From: Streptomyces sp. TBY4
GTDB lineage: Bacteria > Actinomycetota > Actinomycetes > Streptomycetales > Streptomycetaceae
Assembly: GCF_024213195.1 (NCBI RefSeq)
Contig: NZ_JANAVF010000011.1
Span: 186,001 to 250,000, forward strand
Length of the DNA: 64,000 bases
Reading direction: 5' to 3'
Every line of letters begins with the position of its first letter. The first letter of the stretch is position 1. The position numbers and the translations under genes are program-made. Positions 1 to 6,298 of the stretch are shown here, one piece after another. The notes under the pieces are model-generated. The model saw only the letters and a program-made list of their open reading frames with translations, searched no databases and was not told where the DNA came from.

Positions 1-86
1 CGGACGCGGTCAAGGGCCTGGCCCTGTACGGCGCGAAGGTCATCCGCCCGGACCACCTGGCCGCCGCGTTCATCAACCCCGCCTGA
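1..86 (+). CDS. phage major capsid protein, C-terminal end (partial)
   Basis: Only the last 27 codons are present, read in the frame starting at base 3 and ending with TGA at 84-86. The residues include LYGAKVIRPDHLAAAFINP, a type of ending common in actinophage major capsid proteins. The position directly upstream of small capsid-accessory and connector genes fits the standard siphovirus head module. The body of the gene lies left of the window, so the fold (HK97-like) is inferred from context and not seen. Confidence 0.6.
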   Translation, partial: DAVKGLALYGAKVIRPDHLAAAFINPA

Positions 87-100
87 TCGGAGCCCGCCCC

Positions 101-469
101 ATGGCAACCACCACCATCCCCTACTCGGCGCTCGTGCCGAACGGGAACCTTGCCCAGCCCGCCGGGACGACGACGGTCGTCGCGCCGACCAACAACATGA
201 AGATCGCCGACGCCTTCGCCGAGCTCACCCTGCTGCGGGTGGTCAACACCGGCGTGCAGCAGGTCATCAAGGTCAAGGCCGGCACCGGCCCGCAGGCCAT
301 CGCGGCCGGGCAGGGCGACCTGTCGGTGACCGTCGCCGCGACGACCGGCGTGCAGTTCATCGGCCCGTTCGAGTCCGGCCGGTTCCTGCAGTCCGACGGC
401 TCGCTCCTCATCGAGGCCGCGACCGTCGACGCCACGATCACCGCGTTCAGGATCCCGAGGAACACCTGA
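101..469 (+). CDS. small phage structural protein, possible capsid decoration protein
   Basis: 122 residues, beginning at ATG 15 nt after the capsid stop. It is rich in Ala, Thr, Val and Gly with short alternating hydrophobic strands, as expected of an all-beta virion protein, and has no signal peptide or membrane segment. Its place right after the capsid gene suggests a head decoration or accessory role. It shares strand pattern and phrases such as IG-x-GRFL with the product at 1772-2107, so the two may be distant paralogues. No named family is recognised; function is inferred from position. Confidence 0.6.
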   Translation: MATTTIPYSALVPNGNLAQPAGTTTVVAPTNNMKIADAFAELTLLRVVNTGVQQVIKVKAGTGPQAIAAGQGDLSVTVAATTGVQFIGPFESGRFLQSDGSLLIEAATVDATITAFRIPRNT

Positions 470-813
470 TGGCCGAGACGATCTATGTCCGGGGTGAGGG
501 CGGCATGGTCATCGCGATGGACCTGCCGCTGCCCGAGTCCATCGCCGAGCGGTACGAGCGCGGGCAGCTCGCCCGCGTCCACTCCGACGGCTCCCCGTAC
601 ACGACCGCGGTCGCGCTCGCGCAGGAGGCCCCGGCCGCGCCGGCCGAGCCGGTCGACGAGCCGCCGGCCGAGCCCGCGACGGGGCGCGGGCAGCGGCCGG
701 GCATCAACGCGGCCAAGTCCGAGTGGATCGCCTACGTCGTCGCGCAGGGTCTGCACTCCGCCGAGGACGCGGCGAACTACACCAAGTCCGACCTGATCGA
801 CATGGTCAGCTGA
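469..813 (+). CDS. phage head protein with C-terminal HeH/LEM-like helix motif
   Basis: 114 residues. The start ATG overlaps the upstream TGA by one base, showing translational coupling. The N-terminal 45 residues are beta-like, residues about 45-75 form an Ala/Pro/Glu-rich linker, and the last 35 residues (EWIAYVVAQGL, then AANYTKSDLIDMV) look like the helix-extended-loop-helix (HeH/LEM, Rho-N-like) motif often found at the end of small head-module proteins in actinophages. Exact role unknown; it sits between capsid and connector genes. Confidence 0.6.
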   Translation: MAETIYVRGEGGMVIAMDLPLPESIAERYERGQLARVHSDGSPYTTAVALAQEAPAAPAEPVDEPPAEPATGRGQRPGINAAKSEWIAYVVAQGLHSAEDAANYTKSDLIDMVS

Positions 814-829
814 CCGCCAGGAGGCCGCC

Positions 830-1426
830 GTGGCACTGACCTCCCTGGCCAGCATCGAGGACCTGTCCGCGCGCGGCCTCGAGGTCGACCCGTCCGAGTC
901 GGGCATCGTCGACGTCTACCTGGCCGTGGCGTCGGCCGCCGTACGCGAGGCGGCCGGCACCCCGATCAGCGCGACGACGTCCACCGTCACCGTCGAGGGC
1001 GAGGCCGGCCAGTGGCTGCGCCTGCCCGGCCTGCCCGTCACCGCGGTCACCTCCGTCAAGCTCGACGGCGTCGCGATCACGGACTGGCGGCTGCGCTCCG
1101 GCATGCTGTGGCGGGCCGCCGGCTGGACCGGCTACGACGGCCCCTCCGAGGTCGAGGCCGTGTACGCGCACGGGCTGCCCGACGTCCCGGCCGACATCGT
1201 CGATCTCGTGTGCCGGATGACCGCGGCCGCGCTCATCGCCTACCGCTCCGAGGAGGGCGGCACCGGCCTGGCCGCGGACAAAGTCCTCACCTCCGAGCGG
1301 CTCGGCGACTGGGCGGTCACCTACGCGGCCGACGGCCGGATCACCGAGATGGAACTCCCGCAGCACTGGGCCGAACGCCTCGCCGCCCGCTTCGGCGGCG
1401 GCGTGTCCCTGGTGCAGTCCCGGTGA
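830..1426 (+). CDS. phage head-tail connector (gp6-like adaptor)
   Basis: 198 residues starting at GTG with an AGGAGG site 6-8 nt upstream. N-terminal helices (SLASIEDLSARG, then AVASAAVREAAG), a central beta insertion with the VTSVKLDG and DWRLRSGMLWR strands, and C-terminal helices match the gp6/gp15-type head-tail adaptor that forms a ring under the portal. It lies where lambda-like and HK97-like phages encode this connector and overlaps the next gene by 4 nt (GTGA). Family assignment is by architecture and synteny. Confidence 0.7.
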   Translation: MALTSLASIEDLSARGLEVDPSESGIVDVYLAVASAAVREAAGTPISATTSTVTVEGEAGQWLRLPGLPVTAVTSVKLDGVAITDWRLRSGMLWRAAGWTGYDGPSEVEAVYAHGLPDVPADIVDLVCRMTAAALIAYRSEEGGTGLAADKVLTSERLGDWAVTYAADGRITEMELPQHWAERLAARFGGGVSLVQSR

Positions 1427-1770
1427 GGGCCGTAGGCCGGCAGCTCAACCGCGTCCTGCAGGTGTGGCGGCCGGGCACCACCGACGACGGAGCCGGCGGG
1501 CAGGACACCGTCCTCGCCCTGCAGGGCACCGTCCGAGCCAAGGTCGACGAGCCTTCCAACGCCGACCGGCTGCTCGCCGCGCAAGCCCAGTCCGAGCACA
1601 CCCACACCGTGTTCCTCGCCCCGACTGCGGACGTGCGCCGCGGCGACGAGCTGCGCGGCACCGACCGGCTCGGCACCGCGCAGGTGCTGCGCGTCCTGGC
1701 CGTCGTCTCCCCCTCCACCCCCGTCTACCGCAAAGCCCCCTGCCAGCTGATCCAGAGAGAAGGAACCTGA
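1423..1770 (+). CDS. phage head closure / head-tail adaptor (SPP1 gp16-like)
   Basis: 115 residues. GTG start overlaps the previous stop as GTGA. The sequence shows the small beta-barrel pattern of head-closure proteins: LNRVLQVWRPGTTDD at the start, an EHTHTVFLAP strand, then VRRGDEL and a final VYRKAPCQLIQRE strand. Such proteins plug the connector after DNA packaging and receive the tail. It is followed after one base by the next structural gene. Confidence 0.7.
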   Translation: MRAVGRQLNRVLQVWRPGTTDDGAGGQDTVLALQGTVRAKVDEPSNADRLLAAQAQSEHTHTVFLAPTADVRRGDELRGTDRLGTAQVLRVLAVVSPSTPVYRKAPCQLIQREGT

Positions 1771-1771
1771 C

Positions 1772-2107
1772 ATGGCCGCCCTCGCACTCACCCTCGTGCC
1801 CGTCGCCGGCGGTGCCACCCTCGACACCACCGCCGTCTCGGCGACCGCCCTCGGCGACACCGCACCCATCGGCCCCGGCCGATTCTTGTACGTCTTCAAC
1901 GGCGACGCCACGTCCAAGACCGTCACCATCGCCTCTCCCGGCACGGTGTCCGGGGTCGCGATCGCCAACGTCACCGTCACCGTGGCCGCGGGCAAGACTG
2001 CCTGCGTGCCCCTGACCGGCCTCTCGCGCGGGGCCGACGGTCGGGCCGCGATCACCTACAGCGCGGTAACCGCGGTCAAGGTCGGCGCGTTCGAGCTCGG
2101 CCGGTGA
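1772..2107 (+). CDS. small phage beta-rich structural protein
   Basis: 111 residues from ATG, with AGAGAAGGAACC just upstream. Ala/Thr/Val-rich with alternating strand pattern, including IGPGRFLYVFNGD and TYSAVTAVKVGAFELGR. It resembles the protein at 101-469 in size, composition and strand order, so both may be virion decoration or accessory proteins. No catalytic motif. Translationally coupled (GTGA) to the small gene that follows. Confidence 0.55.
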   Translation: MAALALTLVPVAGGATLDTTAVSATALGDTAPIGPGRFLYVFNGDATSKTVTIASPGTVSGVAIANVTVTVAAGKTACVPLTGLSRGADGRAAITYSAVTAVKVGAFELGR

Positions 2108-2265
2108 CCGCGCCCGTCCCGCCGGCGGACTCAGACGATGCCCTTGCCCGAGCCGAGGACCACCTGCAGACCCGTCAGGACGCCCGCCCGGCGATCGCCT
2201 GTGCGCTGATCGCGATCGCCCGCGAGCTCGGCACGATCCGCCGCGATCTGCGCAAGAGGAGGTAG
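2104..2265 (+). CDS. small phage protein, 53 residues, unknown function
   Basis: GTG start overlaps the upstream TGA by 4 nt; the stop is TAG at 2263-2265. The product has an acidic start (PPADSDDALARAED), a hydrophobic helix (RPAIACALIAIARELG) and a very basic end (IRRDLRKRR). The last codons AAG AGG AGG double as the Shine-Dalgarno site of the next gene, which supports real translation through this frame. No family recognised; it fills an otherwise uncoded gap in a tightly packed head-tail module. Confidence 0.5.
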   Translation: MTAPVPPADSDDALARAEDHLQTRQDARPAIACALIAIARELGTIRRDLRKRR

Positions 2266-2267
2266 CC

Positions 2268-2636
2268 GTGGCCATGACGGTCCGCGTGAGGGGCCTGGAG
2301 GAGCTCGCCAAACGGCTCGACGAGCTGCCCGAGGAGATCAAGGAGGCGCTGCGGCGAGCTGTCAAGGAGTCGGCCGAGGCGGTCAAGAAGGACACGCAGG
2401 AGGCGGTGCGGGTCGACACGACGAACCTGCGCGAGAAGGTCGACATCACCTACTCCGACTCCGGGCTGACCGCACACGTCGGTTGGAGCGACGCGGACAC
2501 CGCGGCCTACGCCACCCTGCACGAGCACGGCACCCGGGCGATCACCGCGAACCCGGCACTCGGCCCCGCCCTCGAGGCGGAGCGGGCCCGCATCGTCACC
2601 CGGATCACCGACGAGGTCCAGCGGGCCACCCGGTGA
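2268..2636 (+). CDS. HK97 gp10-like phage protein (tail component)
   Basis: 122 residues from GTG, using the AGAGGAGG site in the end of the upstream gene. The N-terminal phrase VRVRGLEELAKRLDELPEEIKEALRRAV and the later HVGWSDADTAAYATLHEHGT-type segment are characteristic of the HK97 gp10 family (neck/tail-completion). The HEHGT motif near residue 85 is a family hallmark. It overlaps the following tail terminator gene by 4 nt, as is usual for this pair. Confidence 0.8.
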   Translation: MAMTVRVRGLEELAKRLDELPEEIKEALRRAVKESAEAVKKDTQEAVRVDTTNLREKVDITYSDSGLTAHVGWSDADTAAYATLHEHGTRAITANPALGPALEAERARIVTRITDEVQRATR

Positions 2637-3046
2637 CCGCGCCCGCCGCCCTGGCCCCCGTGCAGCAGGCCGTGTACGGGCGGCTGACCGGTGATCCGGC
2701 GCTGATGGCGCTGATCACCGGCGTGTTCGACTACGTGCCCGAGGCGGTCGCCTTCGACTACGTGACGATCGGCGAGGCCACCGAGATCCCCGACAACCGG
2801 CACGGCGGATTCGGCCGGCAGACCACCCTGACCCTGCACGTCTGGACGAAGTACCGCGGGCACGCGCGCGGCCAGCGCATCGCGGCCCGCATCGTCGAGC
2901 TCCTCGACCACCAGGCGCTCACCATCGCCGGGCTGCACCACGTCGCGACCCGGTTCGAGTTCTCGCAGACCCTCACCGACCCGGAACCGCCCGGGGACAT
3001 CCGGCACATCCCGATGCGGTTCCGCATCATCACCGAACAGGAGTAG
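2633..3046 (+). CDS. tail terminator / tail completion protein (DUF3168-like)
   Basis: 137 residues; GTG overlaps the previous stop (GTGA). VQQAVYGRLTGDPALMALITGVFDYVPE at the N-terminus, followed by FDYVTIGEATEIPD, TLTLHVWTK and an HIPMRFRIITEQE end, is the classic DUF3168 / gp17 tail-terminator pattern. These proteins cap the tail tube and set the joint with the head. It is followed after 4 nt by the tail tube gene, the expected neighbour. Confidence 0.8.
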   Translation: MTAPAALAPVQQAVYGRLTGDPALMALITGVFDYVPEAVAFDYVTIGEATEIPDNRHGGFGRQTTLTLHVWTKYRGHARGQRIAARIVELLDHQALTIAGLHHVATRFEFSQTLTDPEPPGDIRHIPMRFRIITEQE

Positions 3047-3050
3047 ACCC

Positions 3051-3464
3051 ATGGCTGGACTCGACGGATTCGGCACCCAGTTCAGGCGCGGCGACGGCGT
3101 CGTCCCCGAGGTGTTCACGCCACTGGCCGACGTCACCAACGTCTCAGGCCCCGGCCTGTCACGGGAAACCATCGACGTCACCTCGCACGGCAGCCCGGAC
3201 GCGTGGATGGAGTTCATCGGCGGTCTGAAGGACGGCGGTGAGGTGTCGATCGACATCAACTACGACCCCGCCAACCACGACGCGCTGATCGAGGACTTCG
3301 ACGACGACGCCCCCCGCAACTACCAGATCGTTTTCCCCGACCCGGACACCACCGTGTGGGCGTTCAAGGCCGTGATGACCGGGTTCGAACCCGAGGCCCC
3401 CTACGACGACAAGCTGTCCGCGACCCTCACGTTCAAGGTGTCCGGCAAGCCCACGATCTCCTGA
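3051..3464 (+). CDS. major tail tube protein
   Basis: 137 residues from ATG. The pattern TNVSGPGLSRETIDVTSHGSP followed by WMEFIGGLKDGGEVSIDINYD is typical of siphovirus tail tube subunits, which polymerise around the tape measure protein. The C-terminal half ends in a beta strand, LSATLTFKVSGKPTI. It lies between the tail terminator and the tail assembly chaperones, the conserved location. Confidence 0.85.
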   Translation: MAGLDGFGTQFRRGDGVVPEVFTPLADVTNVSGPGLSRETIDVTSHGSPDAWMEFIGGLKDGGEVSIDINYDPANHDALIEDFDDDAPRNYQIVFPDPDTTVWAFKAVMTGFEPEAPYDDKLSATLTFKVSGKPTIS

Positions 3465-3501
3465 CCCGTCCCCACCAACCCACCTACAGAGAGGCGCGGC
3501 C

Positions 3502-3903
3502 GTGGCCCTGCTGACCCGAGTACAGATCGACGCCGCAGACGACCGCACATGGGAGGACGTCCCCGTTCCGGAGTGGGGAGGGGAAGTGCGCCTCCTCGGC
3601 CTGTCCGGCACCGAACGCGACGCCTACGAGGCCTCCATGGTCCGTGTCGGCACCACCGGCAAGGTCTCCGGCGTCAACCTCCTCGACGCCTCCGCCCGGC
3701 TCCTCGCCCGGTGCATCGTCGACGAGGACTTCCAGCGGCTCTACACCGACAAGGAAGTCCAGGCCCTCGGCGCCCGCAACGGCAAGGTCATCAAGCGCCT
3801 GTACGCCAAGGCACAGAAGATCTCCGGGCTCGGCAAGGACGCCGCCGAGGACGCCGCGGGAAACTCCGAGCCCGCCCCGAGCGGGCCTTCTACTTCCGCC
3901 TAG
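3502..3903 (+). CDS. tail assembly chaperone, short form (G-like)
   Basis: 133 residues from GTG preceded by GAGAGGCG. This is the zero-frame product of the G/GT pair located between the tail tube and tape measure genes, as in lambda and most siphoviruses. It contains VRLLGLSGTERDAYEASMV and a long helical middle, and ends in a low-complexity tail (NSEPAPSGPSTSA) that is read only by ribosomes that do not shift. A slippery heptamer lies near its end. Confidence 0.8.
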   Translation: MALLTRVQIDAADDRTWEDVPVPEWGGEVRLLGLSGTERDAYEASMVRVGTTGKVSGVNLLDASARLLARCIVDEDFQRLYTDKEVQALGARNGKVIKRLYAKAQKISGLGKDAAEDAAGNSEPAPSGPSTSA

Positions 3904-4268
3904 CCCTGGCCAAGGGAGTCTCGGTCGCCGAGCTCCTGGCCACGCACTCCTCGGCCGAGCTCACCGAGTGGATCGCCTACGAGCAGGTGACCGGGACGAT
4001 CGGGCAGGCCCGCGACGACCTGCTCATGGCCGTACTCGCCGCCACCGTCAGCAACGCCGCCCGCAGCAAGGGCCGCAAGGCGCGGGTCACCGACTTCCTG
4101 CCCAAGTGGGACCGCGGCGGGCGCCGGCACATGGACTGGACCGAGATGCTCGCCGCCGTCAAGACCATGAACCGCTCACTGGGCGGCCGAGACCTCACCA
4201 AGGAGGGCCCGCCCGATGTCGCAGACCCTGGCCGAGCTCCTGGTCGAGCTCGGCATCAACAGCGATGA
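3502..4268 (+). CDS. tail assembly chaperone, -1 frameshift product (GT-like)
   Basis: Joining the short chaperone frame to the frame one base back at the heptamer 3858-3864 gives about 255 residues. After the shift the sequence continues LRARPERAFYFRLALAKG and then SVAELLATHSSAELTEWIAYEQ, a coding-quality helical T-domain that runs to TGA at 4266-4268 and has no good start of its own. The extension overlaps the tape measure start by 53 nt. Known role of the family: the long form recruits the tape measure protein and the short form regulates tube polymerisation. The shift itself is inferred from sequence. Confidence 0.75.
3858..3864 (+). promoter_or_regulatory. programmed -1 frameshift slippery site GGGAAAC
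   Basis: In the zero frame the bases read G GGA AAC; slipping back one base gives GGG AAA, which fits the X XXY YYZ rule. The lambda G/GT site is GGGAAAG, differing only in the last base. Both frames downstream keep coding quality for the expected products. Frame change: codon starts at positions congruent to 1 mod 3 move to 0 mod 3, i.e. -1. Confidence 0.8.
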
Positions 4269-6288
4269 ACTGACCCAGGGCGCGCAGGGCGCCGCCGACC
4301 AGGTCAACAACTCCCTGCTCGGGATCGGCGGCGTCGCCGCCGGCGCGGCCGTCGGCGCCATGTTCGCCGTCGGCCTGACCAACGCCATGGACGCCGGCGC
4401 TGCGAATGCCAAGCTGACCGCGCAGCTCGGCCTGACCGAGGCGGAGGCGGAGCGCGCGGGCAGCGTCGCCGGCGACGTGTTCTCCGCCGGGTTCGGCGAG
4501 AGCATCGACGGGGTCAACGAGGCGATCGCCGGGGTGGGCTCCGCCATGGGCGGTCTCGGCAAGCTGAGCGACGACGAGCTGCAGTCCATGACGACGTCCG
4601 CCCTCGTTCTGGCCGAGACCTTCGAGCTCGACGTGGCCGACGCCGCGACGGCCGCCGGCCAGCTCATCAACCAGGGCCTTGTCAAGGACGGCAAGGAGGC
4701 CTTCGACGTCCTCACGGCTGCGGCTCAGACCCTGCCCAAAAGCATGGTCGCCGACCTGCCCGCGATCGTCACCGAGTATGGAACCCACTTCAAGCGGATC
4801 GGCCTGGACGCACAGACCTCGTTCGGGATGATGAGCCAGTACGTCAAGGCAGGCGGCCGCGACATCGACCAAGCAGCGGACGTGCTCCACGAGTTCGCGC
4901 GCATCACCTCCGAGGAGACCGACCGCGCGGCCGAGGCGTTCAAGGGCCTGGGCCTGGACAGCAAGCAAATGCTTGCGGCCATCGGCAAGGGCGGGCCCGA
5001 CGCACAAAAGGCCCTCAAGACGTCCCTCGACGCGCTGGAGAAGATCAAGGACCCGGCCAAGCAGGCCAAGCTCGCGGTCGAGCTCTTCGGCGACATGGCC
5101 GGCGAATCGGGTAAGGCGCTGTGGGCGATGGACCCGGCTACCGCGGTCGCCGCCGGCGGCATGGACAACGTCGAGGGCGCCGCCAAACGCGCCGAGGAAG
5201 CACTCGCCGCCTCGCCCATGCACGCCTACGAATCGATCGTCCGCTCTCTGTCCACCTCCCTCGGCGAGTTCCTGGGCCCCGCCCTGCAGAAGGTCGCCGA
5301 GTTCGCGAAGGACCACCCCGACGCCTTCAAGGCCATAGCGGTCGCGCTCGGCATCTTCGCCGTCGCCATGGCCATCGCGGCTGCCGCCCAGTGGGTCATG
5401 AACGCCGCGATGCTCGCCAACCCGATCACGTGGATCATCCTCGCCGTGGTCGCGCTGATCGCCGTGATCGTCCTGATCGCGACGAAGACCACGTGGTTCC
5501 AGACCGCGTGGAAGTTCATGACCGAGATGGTCAGCGCCGCCTGGGACTGGCTGTGGACCCGCCTTCAGGCCGGCTGGGCCCGGCTCACGGAACTGTTCCT
5601 GAACTTCACCGGCCCCGGGCTGATCATCAAGCACTGGGACACCATCAAGAACGCCGTCGGCACGGCGACGGACTGGGTGACGAGCAAGGTCGAGGCCGGG
5701 TCGCGCGGCGTCTCGGCTGCGATCGGCTGGCTGTCGGCCCTGCCCGGCCGGGTCTCGGCCTACTTCGGGGGAATGGTCACCTCGGCCAGAGAGAAGGGGA
5801 CCGCCCTCGTCGACTGGGTCCGCGGCATCCCCCGCAGCGTGCAATCCGCCGTGGGCGACCTCGGCGGCCTCCTGGTCGGCGCCGGCCGCAGCATCATCCA
5901 GGGCCTGATCGACGGCGTCACCGGCATGATCGGCAGCCTGCGCAACCGCTTCTCGTCGATCACCAACATGATCCCCGACTGGAAGGGCCCCATGTCCCTG
6001 GACATGCGGCTGCTAACCCCCTCCGGCGAGGCCCTCATGAGCGGCCTCATGGACGGAGTCGAGGACCGCCTGCCCGCCCTGCGCCGCACCCTGCAGGGCG
6101 TCACCTCCGACATCCCCGGCAACGTCAACGTCGGCGTCGGAGCGGCCGCCCGCGGCGGCGGCCAGGAACTCGTCGCCCGACTCGTCATCGACGCCGCCGT
6201 CGACAGCATGTTCGCCACCGCCATCAAACGCTCCGTCCGTATCGACGGCCGCGGCGACGCCGGCGACTACTTCCGCCCCCGACAGTAA
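4216..6288 (+). CDS. tail tape measure protein
   Basis: 690 residues, starting inside the end of the chaperone extension. N-terminal MSQTLAELLVELGINSDELTQGAQ resembles the start of TP901-type tape measure proteins; long amphipathic Ala-rich helices fill the protein. A hydrophobic stretch around residues 373-428 (AIAVALGIFAVAMAIAAAAQ, then ITWIILAVVALIAVIVLIAT) probably forms two membrane-spanning helices used during DNA entry. At about 690 residues it implies a fairly short tail. No lysozyme or peptidase domain is evident. Confidence 0.85.
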   Translation: MSQTLAELLVELGINSDELTQGAQGAADQVNNSLLGIGGVAAGAAVGAMFAVGLTNAMDAGAANAKLTAQLGLTEAEAERAGSVAGDVFSAGFGESIDGVNEAIAGVGSAMGGLGKLSDDELQSMTTSALVLAETFELDVADAATAAGQLINQGLVKDGKEAFDVLTAAAQTLPKSMVADLPAIVTEYGTHFKRIGLDAQTSFGMMSQYVKAGGRDIDQAADVLHEFARITSEETDRAAEAFKGLGLDSKQMLAAIGKGGPDAQKALKTSLDALEKIKDPAKQAKLAVELFGDMAGESGKALWAMDPATAVAAGGMDNVEGAAKRAEEALAASPMHAYESIVRSLSTSLGEFLGPALQKVAEFAKDHPDAFKAIAVALGIFAVAMAIAAAAQWVMNAAMLANPITWIILAVVALIAVIVLIATKTTWFQTAWKFMTEMVSAAWDWLWTRLQAGWARLTELFLNFTGPGLIIKHWDTIKNAVGTATDWVTSKVEAGSRGVSAAIGWLSALPGRVSAYFGGMVTSAREKGTALVDWVRGIPRSVQSAVGDLGGLLVGAGRSIIQGLIDGVTGMIGSLRNRFSSITNMIPDWKGPMSLDMRLLTPSGEALMSGLMDGVEDRLPALRRTLQGVTSDIPGNVNVGVGAAARGGGQELVARLVIDAAVDSMFATAIKRSVRIDGRGDAGDYFRPRQ

Positions 6289-6298
6289 GGAGCACACC

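Noticed and set aside
3549..4268. Independent gene in the second chaperone frame with its own ATG
   Set aside because: The only upstream starts lie in the first chaperone gene and give Arg/Gly-rich non-coding translation; coding quality begins exactly at the slippery site, so a frameshift product is the better reading.
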